Source: an uncultured Armatimonadota bacterium (GTDB lineage: Bacteria; Armatimonadota; Fimbriimonadia; Fimbriimonadales; Fimbriimonadaceae). Taken from it: a stretch of 34,706 bases of DNA. Both the position numbers and the translations under genes were made by a program. A model generated the notes under the pieces. The model searched no databases and had not been told where the DNA came from. It saw nothing but the letters and a program-made list of their open reading frames with translations. Positions 22,430 through 30,378 of this stretch are shown piece by piece. The stretch lies in the NCBI GenBank assembly GCA_903904815.1, contig CAIVDU010000045.1, forward strand, positions 1 to 34,706, written 5' to 3'. Each line of letters starts with the position of its first letter. Positions within the stretch are counted from its first letter, which is position 1.

Positions 22430-22963
22430 ATGCCCATCCTTCCCTTCCGCAACATACTTCCCACGGTCGCCCTAGATGCATTCGTTGCTGAGGGAGCCGT
22501 CGTGATTGGTGACGTCCACATCGGGGGTGAAAGCGGGATCTGGTTCGGGTGCGTGGTTCGTGGCGACGTGAATCACGTTCGAATCGGGGACCGAACCAAC
22601 ATTCAAGACGGCACGATCGTCCATGTGACGCGCGTCAAATTCCCGACGATGATCGGCAACGATGTGACCGTGGGACACGCTGCAATGCTTCACGGTTGCG
22701 TCCTTGAAGATGGGTGTTTCATTGGGATGCGAGCCATCGTCATGGATGGAGCAGTCGTCGAGTCTGGCGCCTGGGTCGCCGCCGGCGCCCTCGTGCCACC
22801 CGGAAAGCGAATTCCTAAGGGTCAGGTTTGGGCAGGTGTCCCCGCGAAGTACCTCCGGGATATGACTCCTGAGGAAATTGCGTATATCCCCGTTTCCGCC
22901 CAGAACTACGCCGAACTAGCGCGGGAATACCGAGAGGGTGACCAGAACGCCACTGATCGCTAG
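22430..22963 (+). CDS. Gamma-carbonic-anhydrase-like hexapeptide-repeat protein
   Basis: 177 residues of left-handed beta-helix hexapeptide repeats (VVIGDVHIGGESGIWFGCVVRGD, IGDRTNIQDGTIVHVTR). The three metal-binding His positions of gamma-class carbonic anhydrases are present: one in VHVT and two in VGHAAMLHGC. RGDVN and NIQDG match the conserved Arg/Asp trimer contacts. The C-terminal helix is DMTPEEIAYIPVSAQNYAELAREY. Many relatives (YrdA, PaaY, CaiE) bind metal but have weak or no carbonic anhydrase activity, so enzyme function is uncertain. The ATG at 22430 follows a poor ribosome site. Confidence 0.9.
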   Translation: MPILPFRNILPTVALDAFVAEGAVVIGDVHIGGESGIWFGCVVRGDVNHVRIGDRTNIQDGTIVHVTRVKFPTMIGNDVTVGHAAMLHGCVLEDGCFIGMRAIVMDGAVVESGAWVAAGALVPPGKRIPKGQVWAGVPAKYLRDMTPEEIAYIPVSAQNYAELAREYREGDQNATDR

Positions 22964-23018
22964 CAACTCCTTTGCTTGAACCCAGGCGCATCAGACTCTG
23001 CTAAAGTACGCAGCGAGA

Positions 23019-24680
23019 ATGCCAATCAGGAAGATCGCCAAGCCTTCGTGGATCCCCTCACCAGTGACGCTCTTCCTCCTATTTTCGGGAGCTCTTGGCG
23101 GCCTCGTCTTTGCTCTTCTTCCTCTGGTGCTTAACAACGATTCCGAGGATCTCGCACCGGGAGTCCGAATCGTCACCGCTTTGGCAAGCCTTCTTTATGT
23201 CTCCTGGCTGGTGATGCTGGCGCCGTGCGCCCTGCCCAGGTTGCTCGGACAGATGCTCGTCGCACGCGCGAGTGGAGTGAGGCTCTCCCACATAACGCTT
23301 TGGCCGATCCACATCGAATTGCAACCTCGGCCGCAGGCTTCGATCATTTGGCGGGCAGCCTATTTCAGCCGACCGAGAACCTGGCGACCGGACGGCGAGT
23401 ACGTGCCTGCCATTCAGGCGCGGGTGATTCTCGGAGGGTTTTTTCTCAACCTTCTGGTCGCGGCAATTCTCCTCGTCGCATCTCGGTTGGTAGAAGACAG
23501 GGATTTGGGAGGATGGCTATTCCTGTTGGGCTTGATGTCGCTCTTTAGCGGGTTATTCAGCTTCTTCCCGGATTCCGGAGATCGGGCCATGTTCACGCGA
23601 ATGAAGTCTTCCCCAGACGAAATGGACGGCGACAACGCGTTGCACCAAATCCGTTCCCTCGTCCTCGGCAAGGTTCCACCTACAGGCTGGCCCATGGGGT
23701 TGGCAGAGCGCGCCCTCAGCAAGAACACTCATTACGCCAATCGCATTCGAGTGCATTTACTCTTGCTCACCAGCCTGTGCCAAATGAGTGACCGCGAAGG
23801 AATCATACTTCGAATCGAAAGTAGCCTGAAGGATTTCGAGTCGTGGCCGTCGAGCCGAATGCACTATGCGAAAGAGTTCAAAATCCGGGCTGCCCAAGCC
23901 TACACTCTCTATCTAGCGAGACCCGATCTTGCTAGAAAGATGCTCCCTTCTCAAATTGGGTTACCTCTTCCTACGGCGGTATCACGGCACCTCGTATTGG
24001 CACAGATCATCGCCCATGAGCGAGGCGTAGCCGCCGGTAGAAAGGCGGTAGCCGCTGCCGAAATCACCCTCAAGAAGCTCTCCCGGGCTAGCCGTCGCCA
24101 AATAGATCACGAACTCAAATACACCAAGGCGTTGATGGAGTCATGGGAGTCAATCACTCCTGCGGACGACGAGGTCCTTAAGGCGTGGTCTAACCGCGTT
24201 CGACCACGAGAATGGGACCGAGACTCGATGATGCAGATCACGAATCGGATCGCGCCAGCCAAGATGTGGGCATTCAGAGCAATGGCCCGGCTGACCTACT
24301 GGAATGATGTCGGAGATCTCTCCCAGATGGACGCCATCGTCAAGGAAGTTGAGGCACGCCCGCTCAACTTGTACGCTGATTTCGAGCAGTCGCAACTGCA
24401 GCGGCTTTGGTGCGAAGTCTGCCTTCACTACGCCTTAAATAAGAGCGAACCCGTCCCAGCTCAATCTGCCCTTAAAACTGCCGAATCCGCTAAAACCAGC
24501 AACTGCCGAGTCCTCCTCGCTGCCCAGGCCGCCGTGCTCGCCCTCGAAAATCGCATGGTTGAGGCTCAAGCCAAGCTCGATGACCTCCACGCCCTCCTCG
24601 ATTCCCTCCCCGACTGGGACACCTACTGGCCAGAAGAGCAAGACCGAATCGCCAGGATCAAGTCGGTGATTAGTCGTTGA
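23019..24680 (+). CDS. Pseudo-M50 (site-2-protease-like) membrane protein with a helical C-terminal domain
   Basis: 553 residues. Membrane segments lie at about 15-38, 47-71, 133-157 and 163-184; residues about 210-553 are soluble, helical and TPR-like. The segment RLLGQMLVARASGVRL (74-89) aligns with the M50 motif HELGHxLxARxxGVRL, but both His and the Glu are replaced (R-L-L-G-Q). A later FSFFPDSGDR (180-189) resembles the second M50 motif NxxPxxxLDGGR. NLLVAAILL matches the intervening helix. I read it as an M50-fold protein that has lost zinc-dependent catalysis, possibly a membrane scaffold. Relatedness is by eye only and needs a profile search. Confidence 0.6.
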   Translation: MPIRKIAKPSWIPSPVTLFLLFSGALGGLVFALLPLVLNNDSEDLAPGVRIVTALASLLYVSWLVMLAPCALPRLLGQMLVARASGVRLSHITLWPIHIELQPRPQASIIWRAAYFSRPRTWRPDGEYVPAIQARVILGGFFLNLLVAAILLVASRLVEDRDLGGWLFLLGLMSLFSGLFSFFPDSGDRAMFTRMKSSPDEMDGDNALHQIRSLVLGKVPPTGWPMGLAERALSKNTHYANRIRVHLLLLTSLCQMSDREGIILRIESSLKDFESWPSSRMHYAKEFKIRAAQAYTLYLARPDLARKMLPSQIGLPLPTAVSRHLVLAQIIAHERGVAAGRKAVAAAEITLKKLSRASRRQIDHELKYTKALMESWESITPADDEVLKAWSNRVRPREWDRDSMMQITNRIAPAKMWAFRAMARLTYWNDVGDLSQMDAIVKEVEARPLNLYADFEQSQLQRLWCEVCLHYALNKSEPVPAQSALKTAESAKTSNCRVLLAAQAAVLALENRMVEAQAKLDDLHALLDSLPDWDTYWPEEQDRIARIKSVISR

Positions 24681-24765
24681 TCGAGCCTGATAGTCCACAC
24701 GCGTTTGTCGTGCTTATCATCGTTTGCGCTGAATCGTGGTAACACGATGATGGACTACGTGGAAA

Positions 24766-25785
24766 ATGTTGATGCCTGGAGGGTCTTTGCTGATCTTAAG
24801 AATGTCCGGACTCGGCGCCCAAGTGCCTAGCACCTGGTATTCAATTGGAAAACCGCTAGCCGTTCCCGCTCGTGACCAACTCGTGGGCGCAGTGCCATTT
24901 ATCATCGACGACACCGGTAGGTACCTCTATTCCCATGACTGTCGATGGGATTTGAAGACGGGGCGTGCGAAAGCCTATGGCTTGTTTACGGCGCCCGACC
25001 CTGCCAAGACGCAGCGTAACTATAGGCTTGCATGGAATGAAAATCGCCCCCCGAATATCTCGGGTCAGGGATTTCGTGGGTTGACGAGTTGGGAGGAAGG
25101 CGGCTTCGACGACTGGATCTATTGCCGAGGCAAAACTCTAGGACTCTACATCGGCGCGAGCATTATCAACGGCCAACCGAGCACCTATTTTGCTGGCAAG
25201 ATCGGGGGAACTATTTGGCCAGGAAAAGCCCCACTTCCCCCACGAATGTGGTTAGGGGTTCCGAAACTCATGACCGATCCGCCGACTCCAACATACGCGA
25301 GATTGAAGCCGGACTATAAGCTCGTCTATGCCGGACGCACTCTGCGCATCCGCGCGCCTCGCTGGCAGGGTGAACAGCTATGGCTAGCACCCGAAATGCT
25401 GATTCAAGGAGGTACTTACATGAAGCAGGGGTGGATGTATTTGGACTATGAATCGAATCCCTGCCGAAGTGTATGTAGACTAGTCTTCGGCTCAGGCGCC
25501 CCTCGGATCGAAAAGGTTTCCGATCTTCTGGTTAGCTCACCGGTCCATCGGCGGACTTACTTTGCGCTCTGCGACGGCCGGCTGATTCGGTCGGATTGGC
25601 GTGGACACTTCGACCAAGCGGACGGAAGATCGGCGGGTGAAACAAGCGTTTACAGCCCATCGCCGAAGAGGTGGCGGTCCTATCCCGGGGTCTGGGTTAG
25701 GGCGGGTTCTTTGAACGGCAAATTCGTGGCCTATTCCGTGTACCCATGGAATCACATTCAAGTAGCTAAGGTGATTAGCCCTTAA
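24766..25785 (+). CDS. Hypothetical protein, unknown family
   Basis: 339 residues; not recognised. ATG 24766 and ATG 24772 are both possible, with only weak purine content upstream. There is no convincing signal peptide or membrane helix. The protein is rich in Trp, Tyr, Gly and Pro, with recurrent strand-like stretches (GRYLYSHDCRWDLKTGRA, GKTLGLYIGASIIN, HRRTYFALCDGRLIRSDWRG) reminiscent of beta-propeller blades, but no repeat unit is clear. It begins the low-similarity stretch before the tRNA genes and may be accessory. Confidence 0.6.
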   Translation: MLMPGGSLLILRMSGLGAQVPSTWYSIGKPLAVPARDQLVGAVPFIIDDTGRYLYSHDCRWDLKTGRAKAYGLFTAPDPAKTQRNYRLAWNENRPPNISGQGFRGLTSWEEGGFDDWIYCRGKTLGLYIGASIINGQPSTYFAGKIGGTIWPGKAPLPPRMWLGVPKLMTDPPTPTYARLKPDYKLVYAGRTLRIRAPRWQGEQLWLAPEMLIQGGTYMKQGWMYLDYESNPCRSVCRLVFGSGAPRIEKVSDLLVSSPVHRRTYFALCDGRLIRSDWRGHFDQADGRSAGETSVYSPSPKRWRSYPGVWVRAGSLNGKFVAYSVYPWNHIQVAKVISP

Positions 25786-26231
25786 AAGGTATATATGGTA
25801 TTTCCAGTCGTTGCCTTGGTTCTGTTCCCGTGAGTCAGACAGAACGCATGGACTGCAACGTATTCATGAAGCTGCATACCAGCGGCGATTCGCCGCTGGA
25901 TGATCTCAGCCTCGAGTTGGACGAGAGCATTCCACCGCCAGGCGTTTATCGCGAAGGTTTCGAACATCGCTTCGCGTTCTTGGGAGACGGTACCGAAGCT
26001 TTGGGTCAGGTCCGCGCGGAACAGCTCTTAGGCCTCGCGATCCGACGGCACTAGCATCAATGGGTCTGCCGAGCGCATGCCGTGTGTGATCGCATTGCGG
26101 CAGCCTCGAGCCTTCCCCTCTGCCGTCCTCGGCCCCTTGCTCTTCGCGCCGGTGATCCGACTGACCATCGCTCTAGGGGAGAGCGTTTCCGAGTTGCAGC
26201 CGGATTTCGAGGTTTGGACGCAGTTAACCAT
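25782..26231 (-). pseudogene. Nonsense-interrupted gene of the GPRTxEGK-motif hypothetical family
   Basis: The N-terminal piece (26231-26028) contains RITGAKSKGPRTAEGKARGC, then RNAITHGMRS, the conserved head of a widespread bacterial hypothetical family. It ends SDREA at a TAA (26028-26030). The same frame continues without shift as ELFRADLTQSFG, then QEREAMFETFAINAWRWN and LEAEIIQRRIAAGMQLHE, to a stop at 25782, the expected family tail. One base change (for example TAC to TAA) explains the break. The start may be the ATG at 26168 or at 26231. Function of the family is unknown. A sequencing error or stop read-through is the alternative. Confidence 0.65.
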
Positions 26232-26584
26232 TGAGATTTGAAGATATAGACATGCGTCTACTGTCTCTTGTTCCAGATGTCGTAGATTTTTTATCGAATT
26301 GAAGTTTCTTCTTGTGCCACGTCGTTCTGGATGGCAATGTTTCTATGGCGGAACGTGCTGGAGGCGCGTGCATTCAGCATTTCAGAGCGCCTGGAATGGC
26401 ACTACGGACGAGGGTGAATTACCCAGAGTTCTAGTTGGCGGTAGGGGTAACACGAGACGAATCGTCTCTTGTCGGCAAGACGCTGGAGAGAAGGCAACTC
26501 CAAACCATTTGCTGGCTAGGTTGGCGTTGCGCCTTGCTTCTAGCTAGGAAGTCATTGAGACCGTGATCGAATCCGCGTTGACCT
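26232..26584. other. Non-coding stretch, lower GC than its surroundings
   Basis: No start-plus-ribosome-site combination or family similarity was seen. Frames that stay open here have atypical composition. It may be debris between the pseudogene and the next hypothetical gene. Confidence 0.4.
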
Positions 26585-27232
26585 CTACTGGTGGCCAGAG
26601 AGGGCTCTCGCCTTGGCCATGAATTGTCGGTGAAGTTGGTCGATCGAGTCGCTGTCGGCCCTGCTGAGCTGCTCGTTGTTCTTCTCAAGCTTCGATTCTG
26701 CTGCCGTGGCGAGGCTGTCTAAAACTACATAGGCATGGTGGGCCTGATGGCGAGCGCGGTCGGTTGGCTCGACCGACTGAATAATGCGTTCCACCCTCGC
26801 CAGGTGCGTCATGTGGCCAATTCTTGCGATGGCAACGAAGTACTTGATCCGGCCCTTATAAGGCGGCTTCAAGTCTCTGGGCGGTTCCAGTACGGCAAGC
26901 GAGTCGAACAAGGTTACTGCGGCTTTACGCAAAAGGGGAGCCTGGGCTGGGGATTGTCTGGTCCGCCGGTCCAAAAATCCAATTACGGACAGCAGTCCTG
27001 TTTCCGTATCCGCGAGCTCCTCAAATGTTGATGTCTTGATCCAGCCATGGTCCGTAGACTTTTGGAATTCAAGCTCTATTTCAGATGGAAGGCGCTCCAG
27101 GTGCTTCCCTTCCTGTAGCGTGACGACGGCCTCGTGGAACTTACTCGGACGGTAGTGCGGCAGGGCCGGACTCTGCCCTACTAACCAAACGCCGAGTAAA
27201 GAGAACATTCGGAAAGCTACTGCAAGGTTCAA
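26585..27232 (-). CDS. Hypothetical secreted protein, helical
   Basis: 215 residues. The TTG at 27232 is chosen because GGAGAGGG lies directly upstream; the ATG at 27208 is the alternative. The N-terminus (MNLAVAFRMFSLLGVWLVGQSPALP) looks like a signal peptide. The rest is hydrophilic and predicted helical, with charged heptad-like stretches (ATAAESKLEKNNEQLSRA). No motif is recognised. It has no obvious operon partner. It lies in the accessory-looking stretch before the tRNA genes. Confidence 0.55.
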   Translation of the reverse strand: MNLAVAFRMFSLLGVWLVGQSPALPHYRPSKFHEAVVTLQEGKHLERLPSEIELEFQKSTDHGWIKTSTFEELADTETGLLSVIGFLDRRTRQSPAQAPLLRKAAVTLFDSLAVLEPPRDLKPPYKGRIKYFVAIARIGHMTHLARVERIIQSVEPTDRARHQAHHAYVVLDSLATAAESKLEKNNEQLSRADSDSIDQLHRQFMAKARALSGHQ

Positions 27233-27417
27233 CTTCCCTCTCCGGTGCTAGCACCCACGCTCTTCACTTTACACTCGTGAACTAGCCAAGCATTTATTTT
27301 TGCTTACCACCGTGAACGGAAGGCACAAATGGGGCGAGGATTAGGGCACCGGATAAGACAGTGGACTCTTGCACCCCCGAAATGGCCACAACCCACTGAA
27401 GGGGTTGGAACGGTGTT

Positions 27418-27493
27418 GACGGCATTCCCACAATAGGACCGCACGGAGCGACCCAAAAGTGGGCTACGATCCGCAACCGCTCCGCAGTTGCGG
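27418..27493 (-). repeat. Dispersed palindromic repeat, copy 3 (carries an intact predicted IS110 target)
   Basis: On the minus strand this reads CCGCAAC-TGCGGAGCG-GTTGCGG (a 7-bp hairpin), CGTAGCCCAC, GGGTCGC-TCCGTGCGGTCC, GTGGGAATGCCGTC, colinear with copies 1 and 2. On the plus strand, 27475-27485 is AACCGCTCCGC, the sequence predicted from the bridge-RNA guides, with CT at 27480-27481. Flanking bases 27342-27417 (rich in CCCACTGAAGGGGTTGG-like palindromes) may extend the unit. The rest of 27233-27756 shows no gene. Confidence 0.7.
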
Positions 27494-27756
27494 GCAGATT
27501 TCGGCTAGATTATTGGGACCGCGCGGCGGCTGGGGACCAATGCCAGATAGTTGAGTGATTTTCGTTTGATTTACACGCGTCTTTGCGCGGATTCTATTCT
27601 CGACGGGTATTACCAGTGCACCACATCGATGAAGACATTTGTGAGGGTTACAGGAGCTGAATCATGGTTGCCTAGGGAATGCTACGTCCCGCAGGAGATA
27701 TGCATGACATGAACCACGGGACATACACCCACCACTTCTGACTCGATTGAGCCTGT

Positions 27757-28173
27757 CTATTCTCGTTCTAAGTTAGCGGCGTCGATCAGGTCTTGCGGTC
27801 TTCCGCTGGCGATCTTCGCTTTAATCAGCCACTCTCGCGAAATGCCAGAAGCCTTGAAATCTCCAAGTGGAATGTCGACTCTATCGGCATAGGCTTCCCT
27901 AAAGTTGACTCCCGGAATCGAAGTGAGAATATCGATTCTCCATGGCGGAGCACCAAAGTGAAAGACGAAGTCTGAAGAGAGAAACTCGCCCGGTGATAGA
28001 ATGCTGACCGGAGCACCGTATTCTTCCAAACACCGGTAGAGCTTTTCGTGATCTGGAGGTTCCACAAATACAAGAACGTCTAAGTCCTTGGTATATCTTG
28101 GCGCAGAGTGAAAGCCAACGGCAATTCCTCCGACAACGAGGTATTTAATCTCGTAGTCTTCGAGTGCCGCCAA
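27757..28173 (-). CDS. Nucleotidyltransferase-fold protein (AbiEii/DUF6036-like)
   Basis: 138 residues from the TTG at 28173. The signature VVGGIAVGFHSAPRYTKDLDVLV holds GG followed by the catalytic Asp30 and Asp32, and Asp81 in WRIDIL completes the triad. Family members normally have LKDWxELLxxL-like residues ahead of this, which are encoded in frame back to the stop at 28213, so translation may begin upstream at a non-standard codon. Such proteins occur as toxins or antitoxins in type IV-like or MNT-type modules. It overlaps the small upstream gene by 29 bases. Confidence 0.75.
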   Translation of the reverse strand: MAALEDYEIKYLVVGGIAVGFHSAPRYTKDLDVLVFVEPPDHEKLYRCLEEYGAPVSILSPGEFLSSDFVFHFGAPPWRIDILTSIPGVNFREAYADRVDIPLGDFKASGISREWLIKAKIASGRPQDLIDAANLERE

Positions 28174-28339
28174 TAGTTCGATCCAGTCTTTCAGCCCCGG
28201 AGCCAGGATGCATCACCTCGTGGTATAGCTCGCGCAAGTGGAACATCGCGGCAATATGTTCTTCACCGGTAGCATGAGCCCAAAACATACGATCAAAAGA
28301 ACCGTCGTCCTCTGAAACCTTGCCCTTAGCGCCCATCAT
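28145..28339 (-). CDS. Small partner protein of the nucleotidyltransferase
   Basis: 64 residues from the ATG at 28339 (or the next codon). The core FDRMFWAHATGEEHIAAMFHLRELYHEVM, then ERLDRTIGG, follows the pattern of small helical proteins (D-x-x-x-W-x-x-x-x-x-E-x-x-x-x-x-x-L-R then RLQR-like) that precede DUF6036-type nucleotidyltransferases in many genomes. Its end overlaps the next gene, so the two are co-translated. The exact role is unknown; an antitoxin-like or accessory role is inferred from the layout. There is no clear ribosome site. Confidence 0.55.
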   Translation of the reverse strand: MMGAKGKVSEDDGSFDRMFWAHATGEEHIAAMFHLRELYHEVMHPGSGAERLDRTIGGTRRLRD

Positions 28340-28369
28340 TCTCGGCGATCGTAACACTTCCAGATTATG

Positions 28370-28412
28370 GCACGTAAATACAAAACGGCCATCCCGGATG
28401 AGATGGCCGTTT
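28370..28412 (-). terminator. Rho-independent terminator of the tRNA-Asp/tRNA-Phe unit
   Basis: A perfect 10-bp stem (28383-28392 with 28403-28412, AAACGGCCAT/ATGGCCGTTT) around a 10-base loop. On the minus strand it is followed by TTTTGTATTT, 14 bases after the tRNA-Phe CCA end. The direction matches the tRNAs. Confidence 0.85.
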
Positions 28413-28426
28413 CGGGTTCCAAACTG

Positions 28427-28502
28427 TGGTGCCGCAACCCGGACTTGAACCGGGGACCCTAGCATTTTCAGTGCTATGCTCTACCGACTGAGCTATCGCG
28501 GC
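28427..28502 (-). tRNA. tRNA-Phe (GAA)
   Basis: 76 bases including an encoded CCA. The acceptor stem GCCGCGA pairs with TTGCGGC (one G-T), the D-arm is GCTCAGTCGGTAGAGC, and the anticodon stem TAGCA/TGCTA encloses the loop CTGAAAA with anticodon GAA. The T-arm is CCGGG-TTCAAGT-CCGGG. It is followed by a strong terminator; the accessory stretch 25.8-28.4 kb starts directly beyond its 3' end, a common integration hot spot. Confidence 0.97.
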
Positions 28503-28515
28503 AAAACGTTGTTCG

Positions 28516-28591
<76 letters not shown>

Positions 28592-28701
28592 GAACAAGAT
28601 AAAAGTATGGCAGCGTTGAACCTGAAAGTCAAGGGCTCAGATCAGTAGAGAGTCGATTTCAGGCGATCTGGTAACTCACGGTCGTATCCCTCCGCCTCGA
28701 T

Positions 28702-29256
28702 CTAGCACTCCGACAAATCGCTAAGCATAGTCCCCACACTCGGCAACTTAGACTTATCGACATGGCTTCCCTGCTCCCAGATTTTTGAGCGAATTATTGC
28801 CCTCGCGCATTGGAAGAACACCGTCTCTACATGGATCACCAAGACCGACCTTGGGAGCTTGCCGTCCATCTCGAACCGCTGAATGAGCGCTTCATCCACG
28901 CTGATGCGCGCCGTCCCGTTGACCCGCAAGGTCTCGCCTAGGCCGGGCAGCAGGAAGAGCAATCCGACTCGTGGGTCGCGCACGATATTCTTGAGGCTGT
29001 CGGTTCGGTTGTTCCCACGGCGATCCGGCATAAGCAGGGTGTGCTCGTCCTCCACGGTGACGAAACCTGGTTCGTCACCCCGCGGGGAGGCATCTAGGCC
29101 TTCCGGCCCCACGGTGGCGAGGATCGCGAAGGGGGAGGCCTCGATCATCCTTCGGTAGTGAGGATGGAGGAAGTCCACCTCCTTTTTGATCGATGCGAGG
29201 CATGGCTCGCCGTAGATGGCGGCGAGTTGCGCCTCCGAAGTGACCCATTCGTCCAT
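28702..29256 (-). CDS. Pyridoxamine 5'-phosphate oxidase-family FMN-binding protein
   Basis: 184 residues from the ATG at 29256; in-frame codons further upstream look non-coding (basic and Pro-rich). The split-barrel pattern is clear: SPFAILATVGPEGLDASPRGDEPGFV, LLMPDRRGNNRTDSLKNIVRDPRVGLLFLLPG, ETLRVNGTARIS, and a late HVETVFFQCARAIIRSKIW. It fits the MSMEG_1061-like subfamily of flavin-binding oxidoreductases. The electron partner and substrate are unknown. It lies upstream of tRNA-Asp on the same strand. The ribosome site is weak. Confidence 0.87.
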   Translation of the reverse strand: MDEWVTSEAQLAAIYGEPCLASIKKEVDFLHPHYRRMIEASPFAILATVGPEGLDASPRGDEPGFVTVEDEHTLLMPDRRGNNRTDSLKNIVRDPRVGLLFLLPGLGETLRVNGTARISVDEALIQRFEMDGKLPRSVLVIHVETVFFQCARAIIRSKIWEQGSHVDKSKLPSVGTMLSDLSEC

Positions 29257-29463
29257 AGTTGGTTCTACCCGGACGGCCCTCGGGGTCGGGGGGGTGAAGT
29301 GATGAGTCCGGAATGGAGGTCGACGTTTAGGGTTGGCGAATTTATGCGACCGCCCTTTGGGGGTCGGCAATATTCGTGGGTACCGTTCCAAGGTCTGCGA
29401 CCTATTACGCATTAGTTTAAGCCGGTTTCACTCTTATTGATGGACTCTTTTAGGTTCGACTTG

Positions 29464-29512
29464 GCCCTCCCCTCCCTCTCCCGCGCACCGCTTCGCTGCC
29501 GGCGAGGGGGCC
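29464..29512 (+). repeat. Pyrimidine-rich dispersed repeat, copy B
   Basis: CCCTCCCCTCCCTCTCCC, then GCGCACCGCTTCGCTG, then GGCGAGGGGG: the same layout and core as the copy at 605-652. The rest of 29257-29682 holds small palindromes (GCCCC-TTTT-GGGGC at 29645-29658; AGGGT-TTC-ACCCT near 29620) and no gene. Confidence 0.6.
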
Positions 29513-29682
29513 AATTGCAACGGTAGCGGCTTAACTGAACTGCATTGGTGTGCGACCCGCACTAATGGCTTTGATCCCTCCAGGGTCATCCGGCGGGTTA
29601 TTGGGGACGTTTTCCCAGGGTTTCACCCTTCGCGAATCTAGGTCGCCCCTTTTGGGGCTAGCGGCCGGACGCTGGCGGGGGT

Positions 29683-30378
29683 TTAGCCTAGAAGGAGGAG
29701 CGCGGATGCGGCGGCTCCGGCGTGGTCGACTCTTAGGACGCGGGGGCCGAGGCTTACGCCTCGGTTACCAATCAGGGCGAGTTCCCTTGGCGACCAGCCG
29801 CCTTCGGGGCCGACGACGATCGTCATCTGCTCGGAGGTCACGGCAAGCTTCGGGGATAGGCCTTCGACTTCAGACAGGACAATCGCGTCGGGGCGCTCGC
29901 TGAGCACTCGCTCCAAATTGGGAAGCCATTCGAAAACCGGAAGCTTCGTGCGAAAACTGACTTCGGCGGCTTCTCGTGAAATGACTTGCAAACGCTGGAG
30001 TCGAGACGCCGTCTTTTTTTCATCCCAACGCACCACCGTGCGGTCGCTTGGGAAAAGAACGAACCGCGACACACCCAATTCGGTGCATGCCCGGATGATT
30101 TCGTCGATCTTGTCGCCCTTCGGCAGGGCCTGAGCCAAGGTCAATGTCAATGCAGGCTCGGTATCCGGCCATTCGACCGCCTCGGGGACCGCGTTGTGGC
30201 CCTGCAGCTTGCATCTGACCAGGGAGCCGTTGTCGGGCAGAACGGCAATCTCAGCCCCACTCGAGAGACGGAGCACCTTTCGAAGCTTATCGAGTTCCTC
30301 CTTGGGAAGCTCGATGGGCTCGTCGATGGAAACGCCCGGGAGGAACACACGGGGCAGGTGCCGCAGACTCGGAATCAA
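29683..30378 (-). CDS. rsmE: 16S rRNA m3U1498 methyltransferase
   Basis: 231 residues. The N-terminal PUA-like part begins [15 protein letters not shown]. The SPOUT knot methyltransferase motifs are LAQALPKGDKIDEIIRACTELGV, then RSREAAEVS-like (SREAAEVSFRTKLP), VGPEGGWSPRE and LGPRVLRVDHAGAAASALL, together the RsmE signature. It methylates N3 of U1498 in assembled 30S subunits. The TTG at 30378 overlaps the prmA stop as TTGA, so it is the last gene of rpoZ-dnaJ-prmA-rsmE and translation is coupled. It ends five residues after the knot, as usual. Confidence 0.93.
   Translation of the reverse strand: MIPSLRHLPRVFLPGVSIDEPIELPKEELDKLRKVLRLSSGAEIAVLPDNGSLVRCKLQGHNAVPEAVEWPDTEPALTLTLAQALPKGDKIDEIIRACTELGVSRFVLFPSDRTVVRWDEKKTASRLQRLQVISREAAEVSFRTKLPVFEWLPNLERVLSERPDAIVLSEVEGLSPKLAVTSEQMTIVVGPEGGWSPRELALIGNRGVSLGPRVLRVDHAGAAASALLLLG

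Noticed and set aside
26299-26547. 82-residue plus-strand frame in the accessory stretch
   Set aside because: Needs a TTG start without a ribosome site; residue composition is atypical.
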